DNA from: Sinomicrobium soli
GTDB taxonomy: Bacteria > Bacteroidota > Bacteroidia > Flavobacteriales > Flavobacteriaceae
Length of the DNA: 64,000 nucleotides
Assembly: GCF_003285545.1 (NCBI RefSeq)
Contig: NZ_QLNV01000004.1
Span: 248,001-312,000, forward strand
Reading direction: 5' to 3'
Position numbers and translations under genes: made by a program. Positions 35,330 through 44,048 of this stretch are shown piece by piece; within the stretch, counting starts at the first letter, position 1, and every line of letters starts with the position of its first letter. The notes below the pieces were generated by a model that was not told the origin of the DNA, did no database searches, and was given only the letters and a program-made list of their open reading frames with translations.

Positions 35330-35377
35330 CATTGACCCATTTGCACATTGACTCATTGGCACATTGACCCATTGGTA
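35330..35377. repeat. 16-base tandem repeat, three copies
   Basis: CATTGACCCATTTGCA, CATTGACTCATTGGCA and CATTGACCCATTGGTA follow each other without gaps between the thioredoxin and rhodanese genes. The core ATTGGCACATT recurs at 63538-63548. Confidence 0.9.
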
Positions 35378-35418
35378 TATTTTTTACTTTTGTGTAATTT
35401 TGAAAAAAAATAACAATT

Positions 35419-35733
35419 ATGGCAGATTTGATTCAAGAGGAATGGGTGGAAGAGCTGGAAAATGATTCCAGTGCGGTGATCCTGGATGTGCGAACCGCGG
35501 AAGAATTCGAAGAAGGTTATATTCCCAACGCGATAAATATAGATATCCGGCAGGGACAGGGTTTTATAGATGAACTGGAAAAACTCGACAAGAGCAAGAC
35601 GTACTATGTGTATTGCCGTTCGGGAGCAAGGAGTGCCCAGGCGTGTTCGTTGATGGAGCAGCTCGGTTTTGAAGAGGCCCATAACCTGCTCGGGGGGATA
35701 CTCGAATGGGAGGGAGATATCGTGGAAGAATAG
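35419..35733 (+). CDS. rhodanese-like domain protein
   Basis: 104 residues, a single rhodanese domain. The active loop YCRSGARSAQA holds the catalytic Cys, and VILDVRTAEEFEEGYIPNAINI is the conserved N-terminal stretch. Such proteins carry sulfur as a persulfide. No signal peptide is present, so it is cytoplasmic. Confidence 0.95.
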   Translation: MADLIQEEWVEELENDSSAVILDVRTAEEFEEGYIPNAINIDIRQGQGFIDELEKLDKSKTYYVYCRSGARSAQACSLMEQLGFEEAHNLLGGILEWEGDIVEE

Positions 35734-35806
35734 GTTAATAAGTTACTGGGTTATTAAGTTATTCAGGCAACACTCAATAACTTAATAACCCAGTAACCTA
35801 ATAACC
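35733..35806. terminator. long inverted repeat between convergent rhodanese and creD genes
   Basis: Two 31-base arms (35733-35763 and 35776-35806) pair with about two mismatches around a 12-base loop. The sequence is AT-rich and holds a 16-base segment also found at 14141-14156. A bidirectional terminator is inferred from the convergent position. Confidence 0.6.
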
Positions 35807-35814
35807 CGGTAACC

Positions 35815-37236
35815 TCAGGCAACCGTTCCGGTTTCCCCCGGTTTATGCACGGGGATTGCGGACGAATTTTCCCAGTCTATTTTCCGTGAAATGAACATGA
35901 CAATGGCCAGGATAATAAACAGTCCTATGCTGCCGGTGATCAGGGCGTAGTTTTCCAGCTGAATGATAATAAATATAAAAGTGTAGAGGGCCGACAGGGA
36001 GAGCAGGATAAAGATGGGAAACTTTACCGATTTCAGAATGGTGTAGGAATATGCAGCGATCAGTAAAACTACCGAGGTACCCGAAATCAGATAGGCCCTG
36101 AAAAAATTGCTGTGCTCCGTTATGGAGACCAGTAAGGTGTAGAACATGATGAGTGCCAGACCTATCATAAAGTACTGGAAAGGATGTATGTTTATCCTGC
36201 TCATGGTCTGGATAAGGAAAAAGGCCAGGAAAGTAAGCGCGATGACCAGGAAACCGTATTTTACCGACCTTTCGTTCTGCTGGTATTCGTCTACGGGGAT
36301 CATGAAATTGACCCCGAATGCATATTTGCCCAGGTCGGGAGGGGTCTGAAAATACTGCTGAGGGAAAGGGCGGTTGATATCGAGGACCTTCCACAGGGCG
36401 TCAAAACCGTTTTCGTGAACCTTGTTGTCGTTATAAGGGAGAAACTCCCCGAAAAAATTGGCTGTTTTCCAGTCGGAGGAAACGGATGCCGTGGTTTCTT
36501 TGCCCAGGGGAACAAAACTTATCTGCTTGCTGCCCCGTATATCCAGGGTCATGCCGAATGTACTGTTTTCGGTTCCCGGAAGATCGGCGCGCTGAACGGG
36601 CTGGCTTTCGAGGACGTACAGCGGTACGGTAGCCTGGTAATTGTCAGTATTGTTTTCGTATGACGACTTAAAGAGGTATTCCCCCTTGTTCAGGCGCATT
36701 TTTACCTTATTGCTCACCCCTTTCTGGTTGGATATCTTTATCAGTATCCTGGCCTTGTCCCACAATATGTGTTCTTCGCGGATATCACCCTCTGAAAAAT
36801 CGGGTTTTGAAAAAGCTCCGGAAATATGTATCTGGCTGTCGAAAACGCTTGTCTTGTATATGCCGTAGTATTTTTCTTCAGGGGAGATCCCGGTGTCCAG
36901 GTCGAGTGTTTCGGGAAAAAAGTAGGCATAGGCCAGGTGTTCCGTAGTTTCGGTATATACCTTTTTTGTCTCGCGGTCGACCACGGTTTTTTCATTCAGG
37001 ATTTTATAGGGAACCTGTAGTACGGGGCCGTAAAACAATACTTCACCTCCCCATTTTTCACCTATTTCCCGCATGACTTCCTGTTTTCTGAAGGAGCGCT
37101 CGCGGATGAGGTCTTCGACAAAAGAGAGCGGGACCAGAAGAATAAGAGCCAATGTTCCCGTGATGATCATTCGGGTGGTAACGGATGTCCTGATCCAGTT
37201 GCCGAACCTGCCGCTGTTTTTCTGATGTTGTTCCAT
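35815..37236 (-). CDS. creD: cell envelope integrity protein CreD
   Basis: 473 residues. One N-terminal membrane helix (about 22-42), a large periplasmic domain, then about five helices from residue 325 to the end (VIALTFLAFFLIQTM, HPFQYFMIGLALIMFYTLLVSITEH). HPFQYFMIGLAL is the CreD signature. In enterobacteria CreD is part of the CreBC regulon and affects envelope integrity; in Bacteroidetes it is usually paired with a winged-helix regulator, as here. Confidence 0.94.
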   Translation of the reverse strand: MEQHQKNSGRFGNWIRTSVTTRMIITGTLALILLVPLSFVEDLIRERSFRKQEVMREIGEKWGGEVLFYGPVLQVPYKILNEKTVVDRETKKVYTETTEHLAYAYFFPETLDLDTGISPEEKYYGIYKTSVFDSQIHISGAFSKPDFSEGDIREEHILWDKARILIKISNQKGVSNKVKMRLNKGEYLFKSSYENNTDNYQATVPLYVLESQPVQRADLPGTENSTFGMTLDIRGSKQISFVPLGKETTASVSSDWKTANFFGEFLPYNDNKVHENGFDALWKVLDINRPFPQQYFQTPPDLGKYAFGVNFMIPVDEYQQNERSVKYGFLVIALTFLAFFLIQTMSRINIHPFQYFMIGLALIMFYTLLVSITEHSNFFRAYLISGTSVVLLIAAYSYTILKSVKFPIFILLSLSALYTFIFIIIQLENYALITGSIGLFIILAIVMFISRKIDWENSSAIPVHKPGETGTVA

Positions 37237-37254
37237 TTCTATATGGTTTTAAAG

Positions 37255-37273
37255 TACTTTGTTTTTCAAAGTA
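37255..37273. promoter_or_regulatory. palindrome upstream of creD (putative regulator site)
   Basis: TACTTTG-TTTTT-CAAAGTA is a perfect inverted repeat in the 52-base gap between the winged-helix gene and creD. Its TTTACTTTG edge overlaps a near match to a -7 box for creD. It shares the ACTTT/AAAGT half-sites with the palindrome at 38218. Confidence 0.5.
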
Positions 37274-37288
37274 AATGAATAAAAAAAA

Positions 37289-37585
37289 TTAAGTGTTTTT
37301 TCTGATCAGGGCCTCCAGGGCATCGATATGATCCTGAAATGCATTTTTTCCTTGTGTTGTAGCCATATACCTGGTGTTGGGTTTACGCCCGATGAACTGT
37401 TTCTGTACCGTGATATAACCGGCCTGCTCCAGGGCCCTGGCGTGGCTGGCCAGGTTTCCGTCGGTGACGTCGAGTAATTCCTTGAGTTTTCTGAAATCAG
37501 CGTATTCATTGACTACCAGTACAGACATGATACCCAGTCTCACCCGGTGGTCAAAGGCTTTATTGATATTGTCTATGATGCTCAA
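37289..37585 (-). CDS. winged-helix transcriptional regulator of the creD locus
   Basis: 98 residues, a single winged-helix domain (FDHRVRLGIMSVLVVNEYADFRKLKELLDVTDGNLASHARALEQAGYITVQKQFIGRKPNTRYMAT). This family commonly sits next to creD-type genes and acts as a repressor or activator of membrane-protein genes. It is three bases downstream of the membrane protein gene. Confidence 0.92.
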   Translation of the reverse strand: MSIIDNINKAFDHRVRLGIMSVLVVNEYADFRKLKELLDVTDGNLASHARALEQAGYITVQKQFIGRKPNTRYMATTQGKNAFQDHIDALEALIRKNT

Positions 37586-37588
37586 ACC

Positions 37589-38197
37589 TCAGGATTTATC
37601 ATATTTGAAATACATGACCAGGCCATAGACGATATGCATGATGCCGAAACCGGCTACCCACAGCCAGAAACCGTAGCCCGGGAGCAATGCACTGATGAGC
37701 CCCAGCACGATCTCGGTATAGCCCAGATAGCGAATGTCCCCGAGACTGTATTTTGAGGCATTTACCAGGGCCAGGCCATAAAATATGAGCATAAGGGCAC
37801 CGGTTTGCCCGTATTTTTGCTGATCGAGGATGATCAGGATATACAATCCTCCTGCTATCATCGGGATCAGGAAATTGACCACCAGTCTTTTTGAAGCGCT
37901 GTCCCATATCTTCTCCCCGTTTTTCCGGGCTTTCCGGGTGCTGAGATATATTGCTGTCCCGATGCTGAGCAGGGCTACAAGCAGCAGGTCGAGCAACACC
38001 ATCCTGAACGTATAGCCGTCCAGAATGAGGTAGGGCCTCCCGGAACTGGTGACCAGGATATAGGCTATGGCGGCTCCTGTGAGGGCATATATGCCTGCGA
38101 GTATCCCGGACAGGCCGCTGAGCGATATAAAACGCGATGACCGCTGCATCAGGTTCCGGATATCACTGATATCTCTAAGATATTTTTCTGACTCCAT
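37589..38197 (-). CDS. hypothetical membrane protein of the creD locus
   Basis: 202 residues with about six membrane segments (two near residues 25-85 and four from residue 105 on). No domain name is recognised; similar proteins precede winged-helix/creD pairs in other Bacteroidetes. It starts 13 bases after a likely promoter start and is translated together with the regulator. Confidence 0.75.
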   Translation of the reverse strand: MESEKYLRDISDIRNLMQRSSRFISLSGLSGILAGIYALTGAAIAYILVTSSGRPYLILDGYTFRMVLLDLLLVALLSIGTAIYLSTRKARKNGEKIWDSASKRLVVNFLIPMIAGGLYILIILDQQKYGQTGALMLIFYGLALVNASKYSLGDIRYLGYTEIVLGLISALLPGYGFWLWVAGFGIMHIVYGLVMYFKYDKS

Positions 38198-38216
38198 TAT
38201 AAAGTTCTTTGAAATA

Positions 38217-38246
38217 CAAAGTTAAACTTTAATCCGGTTCCTGCAA
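38217..38246 (-). promoter_or_regulatory. promoter of the creD-locus operon with overlapping palindrome
   Basis: Minus strand TTG (38246-38244), 19 bases, TAACTTTG (38224-38217). The palindrome AAAGTT-A-AACTTT (38218-38230) overlaps the -7 box, a natural repressor site for the winged-helix protein. Confidence 0.7.
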
Positions 38247-38525
38247 CTTTTTTATTGGTCTCAAAAAAAGTTTAAAACTATGCACTTCAGTGCATCTTCC
38301 TTTCAGGTCCTAAAAGTCTGCTACAAACATGTGTACTTCAGGAATATAGGAGTGGTTTGGTTAAAATTATAACCAGGGGTCGGGAACACTGACAGGTACT
38401 CAAGGGTGTCGGTGAAAAGTCAGGTGGCCCCGAAAGAGGGGGATATTTTTATTGTAGTAAATATTTTTCTATATTTATATGTTTTTTCTCTCTTATTAAA
38501 TATAGATTGGTTTTTGTTTCGGGCT
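38247..38525. other. gene-free region upstream of DUF2851
   Basis: This stretch contains a small palindrome (ATGCACTTCAGTGCAT, 38280-38295) and an AT-rich end. I see no gene in it. Codons upstream of 38526 in the DUF2851 frame have no family similarity. Confidence 0.55.
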
Positions 38526-39818
38526 ATGAAGGAGGAGCTTTTACATTATATATGGAGATTCCGGAAATGGGGAGCCCGTTCCCTGGTGACCACGGCAGGG
38601 GATGAAGTAGAGGTATTGAATACAGGGCAGTACAACAGGGATTCCGGACCTGATTTTTTTGATGCGAGGCTTCGCATCGGCGGACAGTTATGGGCGGGAA
38701 ATGTGGAAATACACCTGAAATCGTCCGACTGGTATGCACATCACCACGAAAGGGACCAGGCGTATGACAATGTGATACTTCACGTGGTCTGGAAAGACGA
38801 TATGCCGGTGTTCTATTCCGATAACACCCCGGTACCCGCTGTGGTCCTTAAGGGGGTGATCCCCGGCATTCTGGGCAGGCGGTACAATGATCTTCAGGCA
38901 GCGGATTATCATTTTATCCGGTGCGAACGGGAAATGACCGGTGCGGTGTCCCTCCTGGACAGGGATTTTACAGACCGTTTGTACTGTGAACGCCTGCAGC
39001 AGAAATCGGAGCGTATTGCCGGAAGGTTGTCGCGGTTGCGGAACGATTGGGAAGCGGTTTTTTTTGAAAGCCTCATGGGGAGTTTCGGGCTTTCTGTTAA
39101 CGGAGATGCATTTCGGAGCGTAGCCGGATCGGTCGGTTTTACCGTCATCCGGAAAGTACAGGAAAACCGGATAGCCCTGGAGGCCCTGCTGTTCGGGCAG
39201 GCAGGGCTGTTGCATACGGGAGAGGTCCGGGACTCTTATGAAAAAGAGCTCGTTCAGGAGTACCTGTACCTTAGGCACAAGTTCCGGCTGCACAATGAAA
39301 ATGTGGCCATACCCCGGTTTCACCGGCTTCGCCCGCCCAATTTTCCGACCCTGAGACTGTCGCAGATCGCTCATCTGTACCACAGGCGAAAATCGCTTTT
39401 TACTGCCGTAGTGGAAGCAAAAGATCTCGCCGAATTATACGATATGTTCGACGGAGAGGCTTCGGAATACTGGGATACCCATTACGTGTTCGGCAAGACA
39501 TCGCGATTTCTGAAAAAAAGGGTTTCGCAACAGTTCGTCAGCCTGTTGTTGCTGAATACCGTAATCCCTGTCAGGTACTGCTATCATTGCCACAGGGGGG
39601 AGGAAGGTGCAGACGGGGCGATGGCGATGACCCGGCAGATGGAGGCAGAGACGAACAGGGTGGTTTCGGGCTATGCCGCGCTGGGCGTTACAGCGGCCAA
39701 TGCCGCAGAAAGCCAGGCATTGCTCCGGTTGTACCATGCTTACTGTGAGCCGGGAAGATGCCTCGACTGCGCTGTCGGCAGGCAATTGTTGTCGGGGGCC
39801 GGGAACCGGGAGGTGTGA
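38526..39818 (+). CDS. DUF2851 family protein
   Basis: 430 residues from ATG 38526 (MKEELLHYIWRFRKW), the conserved family start. Typical segments are GPDFFDARLRIGGQLWAGNVEIHLKSSDWY and YDNVILHVVWKDDM. Near the C-terminus are paired cysteines (CYHC, CEPGRCLDC) that could bind metal. The function is unknown. It is followed by a PspC-domain gene, a conserved pairing. Confidence 0.92.
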   Translation: MKEELLHYIWRFRKWGARSLVTTAGDEVEVLNTGQYNRDSGPDFFDARLRIGGQLWAGNVEIHLKSSDWYAHHHERDQAYDNVILHVVWKDDMPVFYSDNTPVPAVVLKGVIPGILGRRYNDLQAADYHFIRCEREMTGAVSLLDRDFTDRLYCERLQQKSERIAGRLSRLRNDWEAVFFESLMGSFGLSVNGDAFRSVAGSVGFTVIRKVQENRIALEALLFGQAGLLHTGEVRDSYEKELVQEYLYLRHKFRLHNENVAIPRFHRLRPPNFPTLRLSQIAHLYHRRKSLFTAVVEAKDLAELYDMFDGEASEYWDTHYVFGKTSRFLKKRVSQQFVSLLLLNTVIPVRYCYHCHRGEEGADGAMAMTRQMEAETNRVVSGYAALGVTAANAAESQALLRLYHAYCEPGRCLDCAVGRQLLSGAGNREV

Positions 39819-39857
39819 ATAGCTGCATTCTTGCAGGAATTCCTTATCTTAGCCGCC

Positions 39858-40085
39858 GTGAAGACACTTAATAATATAAGGTATTTTTTTGAAAAACACG
39901 GTTTTGCCGTTTCCTCGCGCCTTGCCGACAGGCTTGGGATGAAAGCCAAGAACGTAAGACTGTTTTTTATATACGTCTCTTTTGCTACCCTCGGGATATG
40001 GTTTGCGGTTTATCTCACCCTGGCTTTTGTGCTCAAGCTCAAGGACATGATGTATACCAAAAGAACTTCCGTATTCGATTTATAA
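39858..40085 (+). CDS. PspC domain protein
   Basis: 75 residues from GTG 39858 (MKTLNNIRYFFEKHGF). The single PspC-type segment runs SSRLADRLGMKAKNVRLFFIYVSFATLGIWFAVYLTLAFVLKLKD and includes one membrane helix; it ends TKRTSVFDL. A TTG further upstream would add nine residues without support. Possibly an envelope-stress sensor fragment; the role is unknown. Confidence 0.85.
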   Translation: MKTLNNIRYFFEKHGFAVSSRLADRLGMKAKNVRLFFIYVSFATLGIWFAVYLTLAFVLKLKDMMYTKRTSVFDL

Positions 40086-40184
40086 GGAGTTGTTTTTTGG
40101 GAAAACCGTTTTTTTAGTCCTTTTTCCATAAGTATGCCGTAAAATCCGAACCAAAATTTGATTTAGCCCGTTTTTTTTTGGATA

Positions 40185-40217
40185 TTGCCTCCTTTTATTG
40201 ATTAAAACATAAATTTG
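40185..40217 (+). promoter_or_regulatory. putative promoter of the AGCS transporter gene
   Basis: TTG (40185-40187), 22 bases, TAAATTTG (40210-40217). It leaves a 5' leader of about 115 bases before the ATG at 40341. The rest of the gap 40086-40340 is AT-rich without a gene. Confidence 0.55.
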
Positions 40218-40340
40218 TTATAAAGCGGTTTTCCTGCTTTTTTTTAGAAACTGTTTAAATTTTGTTTTCGGAATATAAAAAGAACCGGAGCATAAAATTC
40301 GGATGGTTTCCCGAACTAACTGTAATCTCAAACTAAAATT

Positions 40341-42170
40341 ATGCCTTTTATGAGAAACGGATTTCTCTTTCTTTTTCTAACGCTTACATCATTTACATTA
40401 TTTTCACAGCAGCTTACCGTAAGGGAAGATCTTGTCAACCCGTCGAAGGTGATCAACGATGCCCGGATCGTGCTGAAGGTGGAAGGGGGGCAGGAGCCTT
40501 ATACCTATAAATGGAGTCACCCGGAAACCCCGCTGGGCTCGGCAGAGGCATCGGGACTTACGGAGGGCATACCTTATACTGTAAAGATCACTGATGCGAA
40601 GGGGCTTTCGGTCAGTAAGGAATACATTGTGCCGGCCAGTTCAATCACGGAAATTTTTAACGGAACCACTCAGCCTATAGTAGATGCGATTGGTTCCGTT
40701 TTGTTTTGGGACCCTTTTGCCGCACTGGGCATTTACGATCCTGTGATCTATGATGACGAAGGGCATGCCATGTTGTATCCGAATGGAGACCTGCGCACCA
40801 TTTCGGCTCCCTTTATTGTAATATGGCTTATTATAGGCGGGCTGTTCTTTACACTCCGCATGAAATTTATCAATATCAGGGGCTTTAAACACGCTTTGCA
40901 GCTGGCCAGTGGTAAGTATGACGAGCCAGATGCACCGGGGAGTGTAACCCATTTCCAGGCGCTTTCCACGGCGGTTTCCGGTACGGTGGGGCTCGGAAAT
41001 ATTGCGGGGGTGGCCATAGCCATTGCCATAGGAGGCCCCGGGGCTACCTTCTGGATGATCCTGGCCGGTTTTCTGGGAATGTCGTCCAAGTTCGTGGAGT
41101 GTTCCCTGGGAGTGAAATACCGGTATATCGCCGATGACGGCAGGGTATTCGGAGGCCCCATGAGTTACCTGGTAAACGGGTTGAAAGCCCGGGGAAAGGA
41201 AAAACTGGGGAAGGTACTGGCCGTGGTCTTTGCGGTGCTGTGTATAGGAGCGTCTTTCGGTTCGGGCAATATGTTTCAATCTAACCAGGCTTTCGACCAG
41301 TTACAGGGGCAGTTCCCCGTGCTGGAAGGCAACGGGTTCTGGTTCGGGCTCATTATGGCGCTGATGGTAGGGGCTGTTATTCTCGGCGGTATCAAAAGCA
41401 TAGCGAAGGTAACGGAGAAAGTCGTGCCTTTTATGGCTTCACTATATGTCTTTTTTGCGATTCTCGTACTGGTGATGAATATCAGTCATGTGGGAGAGGC
41501 TGTCCTGGCCATCTTTGACGGGGCGTTTAATCCCGATGCGCTTAAAGGCGGGGTTATCGGGGTGCTTATCCAGGGATTCCGGAGGGGTACCTTCTCCAAC
41601 GAGGCCGGAGTAGGCTCGGCGGCCATAGCGCACTCCGCTGCCAAGACAAAACACCCGGTGTCGGAAGGTTTTGTGGCCTTGCTGGAGCCTTTTATCGATA
41701 CTGTAGTAGTCTGTACGCTTACCGCCCTTGTACTTATTTTTACCGGGGTGTACCACGAAGCTGAAGGCCTTGGAGGGGCACAGCTCACTTCTGCGGCATT
41801 CGGCAGTATCATTTCCTGGTTCCCCTATGTGCTGGCCTTTGCGATCTTCCTGTTTGCTTTTTCCACCTCCATTTCCTGGTCGTATTACGGGATGCGTGCA
41901 GCCACTTTTTTATTCGGAAAAAGCAAAAGAGTGGAGTTTGTATACAAAATATTATTTTTAATGTTCGTAGTTTTGGGGGCTTCGATAAGTCTCGGTGCCG
42001 TACTGGAGTTTTCAGACATGATGCTTCTCGCTATGGCATTGCCCAATATTATAGGACTTTATATCATGTCGGGAGAAGTTCGGAGAGACCTTAAGGAATA
42101 TGTCAGGAAACTGAATGCGAATGAACTTTTCAGGAAACCGGTGAAAACAAAAGTAAAAACAACTAAATAG
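40341..42170 (+). CDS. alanine/glycine:cation symporter (AGCS) with an SprB-like N-terminal domain
   Basis: 609 residues, about 150 longer than a plain AGCS carrier. A signal peptide (about 1-22) is followed by an SprB-like repeat (about 38-97: [13 protein letters not shown], then [19 protein letters not shown]), then the carrier from about residue 145. AGCS signatures are present: [60 protein letters not shown] proteins import alanine or glycine with sodium or protons. A second sodium-coupled amino-acid transporter follows 33 bases later. Confidence 0.93.
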   Translation: MPFMRNGFLFLFLTLTSFTLFSQQLTVREDLVNPSKVINDARIVLKVEGGQEPYTYKWSHPETPLGSAEASGLTEGIPYTVKITDAKGLSVSKEYIVPASSITEIFNGTTQPIVDAIGSVLFWDPFAALGIYDPVIYDDEGHAMLYPNGDLRTISAPFIVIWLIIGGLFFTLRMKFINIRGFKHALQLASGKYDEPDAPGSVTHFQALSTAVSGTVGLGNIAGVAIAIAIGGPGATFWMILAGFLGMSSKFVECSLGVKYRYIADDGRVFGGPMSYLVNGLKARGKEKLGKVLAVVFAVLCIGASFGSGNMFQSNQAFDQLQGQFPVLEGNGFWFGLIMALMVGAVILGGIKSIAKVTEKVVPFMASLYVFFAILVLVMNISHVGEAVLAIFDGAFNPDALKGGVIGVLIQGFRRGTFSNEAGVGSAAIAHSAAKTKHPVSEGFVALLEPFIDTVVVCTLTALVLIFTGVYHEAEGLGGAQLTSAAFGSIISWFPYVLAFAIFLFAFSTSISWSYYGMRAATFLFGKSKRVEFVYKILFLMFVVLGASISLGAVLEFSDMMLLAMALPNIIGLYIMSGEVRRDLKEYVRKLNANELFRKPVKTKVKTTK

Positions 42171-42203
42171 CGCATAACGGAGGTTGAACTATTGTAGATT
42201 AAT

Positions 42204-43877
42204 ATGACAAAGACTACAGAATCCTGGGGTTCCAGGGTTGGACTGATCCTTGCCATGGCTGGTAATGCCGTGGGCCTGGGGAATTTTTTAAGGTTTCCGG
42301 TACAGGCAGTACAAAACGGGGGAGGGGCTTTTATAATTCCTTACCTGGTATGTTTTCTTCTGATGGGGATCCCCCTGTTGTTTATCGAGTGGTCTTCCGG
42401 CCGTTACGGGGGAAGGTTCGGCAATCACAGTACGCCGTATATCCTGGATACCATGACCAAAGGCCGTATCCTGAAATATATCGGGGTATTCGGGATCTTT
42501 ACCAATATAGCCGTAGCGGCGTATTACGCCTATATCGAATCGTGGACCATGTCTTATGTGCTGCATTCCATAAAAGGGACTTTTGTGGGGATGGATCAGT
42601 CCCAGGTAGCAAATTTCTTTAATTCCTATGTCGATGTGCTTCACAGTACTACCGGGATTCCTTTCGAGGCAGTCATCTTTTACATTCTGTGTCTCTCTAT
42701 CAATGTATACGTGCTCTCCAAAGGGCTCGGAGGCGTGGAAAAGGTAGCCAAGATAGGAATGCCCCTGCTCATACTGTTTGGTGTGGTGCTGGCAGTGCGG
42801 GGAGTTACCCTGGGTACCGGCGGGGCCTCGGAAATATTTCCCGATGCCAATGCCTGGGACGGGTTGAACTTTCTGTGGACCCTTCAGTATGATTCCATAC
42901 TGGACCTGAAGGTGTGGATGGCGGCTGCAGGGCAGGTGTTCTTTACCCTGTCGGTGGGTATGGGAACCGTACATTGCTATGCGGCTTACGTGAAAAGCAA
43001 GGACGATATTGCGCTGAATTCGCTTTCGGCAGGTTTTATGAACGAATTTATTGAGGTGGTTATCGGGAGCTCGATAGTCATTCCCATCGCAGCCGGATAC
43101 CTCGGGCTCGACTGGGTGCTGGAAAATGCCGGTTTCGGGATGGCATTCCAGACCATGCCCTATCTCTTCCAGCAATGGGGCACCGTATTTGCAGCCATTG
43201 CCGGCGTCATGTGGTTCGGACTGCTGTTTTTCTCCGGGATTACCAGTTCCCTCGCTATGGGAACACCCTGTGTGAGCTTTATGCAGGATGAATTTGGCTG
43301 GGATCGTAAAAAGGGGGCGTGGGGATTTGGACTGGTCACCTTGCTGATGGGCCTTCCTACGGTGTTTTTCTTTCAGCAGGGAGTATTTGACGAATACGAT
43401 TTCTGGGCCGGAACGGTGAGCCTGGTGGTTTTTGCCATGATGGAAACCATCCTCTTCTCGTGGGTGTTCGGGCTTGATAAGGGATGGAGAGAGATCAATA
43501 TGGGGGCAGATATAAAGGTGCCGGGCATCTACAGGTATATCATAAAATATGTTACCCCCGTTATCCTGATCGTGGTTTTTCTCGGTACCGTCTTTGCGCC
43601 TAAGGACAATGACTGGTCCGGAAATGTCAGTAGCCTGTTTTCCGGGAACGGCTGGCCGCTGGATAATATGTCGATCATTAAAAAGATCACCAATGCAGGG
43701 CTTAACGAGCAGATTGCCAGTGCTACCGACCCCGCCGAGGTACAGCGGTTACAGGAAAACCTGGTTGCCGTAAATTCGGCCCGGGGCTTGCTTTTGGCAT
43801 TGCTTATCTTTATATTAGTACTGATTTATATATCTTACCGTAAAAGAGTAAGAGAAGGGAGGGTAACACGAATATGA
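42204..43877 (+). CDS. sodium-dependent transporter of the NSS (SNF) family
   Basis: 557 residues with about 12 membrane segments. The N-terminal sodium-site signature (WGSRVGLILAMAGNAVGLGNFLRFPVQAVQNGGGAFIIPYLV) and the unwound helix residues are typical of bacterial NSS amino-acid transporters. LLFFSGITSSLAMG is the helix 8 region. The substrate is probably an amino acid. The stop overlaps the start of a MetS-like subunit gene (ATGA at 43874). Confidence 0.95.
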   Translation: MTKTTESWGSRVGLILAMAGNAVGLGNFLRFPVQAVQNGGGAFIIPYLVCFLLMGIPLLFIEWSSGRYGGRFGNHSTPYILDTMTKGRILKYIGVFGIFTNIAVAAYYAYIESWTMSYVLHSIKGTFVGMDQSQVANFFNSYVDVLHSTTGIPFEAVIFYILCLSINVYVLSKGLGGVEKVAKIGMPLLILFGVVLAVRGVTLGTGGASEIFPDANAWDGLNFLWTLQYDSILDLKVWMAAAGQVFFTLSVGMGTVHCYAAYVKSKDDIALNSLSAGFMNEFIEVVIGSSIVIPIAAGYLGLDWVLENAGFGMAFQTMPYLFQQWGTVFAAIAGVMWFGLLFFSGITSSLAMGTPCVSFMQDEFGWDRKKGAWGFGLVTLLMGLPTVFFFQQGVFDEYDFWAGTVSLVVFAMMETILFSWVFGLDKGWREINMGADIKVPGIYRYIIKYVTPVILIVVFLGTVFAPKDNDWSGNVSSLFSGNGWPLDNMSIIKKITNAGLNEQIASATDPAEVQRLQENLVAVNSARGLLLALLIFILVLIYISYRKRVREGRVTRI

Positions 43878-44020
43878 ATACATCGGCTTTAATCACCATG
43901 ATCGCCGCCCAGGGAATAGTCACGGCGGTAGCAGCTTACTTTTTTTACAAGGTGCTGACTACACCACCCAAACCGGAACCCGATTCGTACTCGGACAATG
44001 ATGACGAACCGAGACCCTGA
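43874..44020 (+). CDS. small subunit of the NSS transporter (MetS-like)
   Basis: 48 residues. ATG 43874 overlaps the transporter stop by four bases. One membrane helix (about residues 5-27, ALITMIAAQGIVTAVAAYFFYKV) is followed by a Pro-rich, acidic cytoplasmic tail ending DDEPRP. Small single-helix partners directly after NSS genes (MetS family) are known to be needed for transport in some bacteria. The match is by position and shape. Confidence 0.82.
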   Translation: MNTSALITMIAAQGIVTAVAAYFFYKVLTTPPKPEPDSYSDNDDEPRP

Positions 44021-44048
44021 TGGTGCAGACGGTTTAATATATTTTGTT

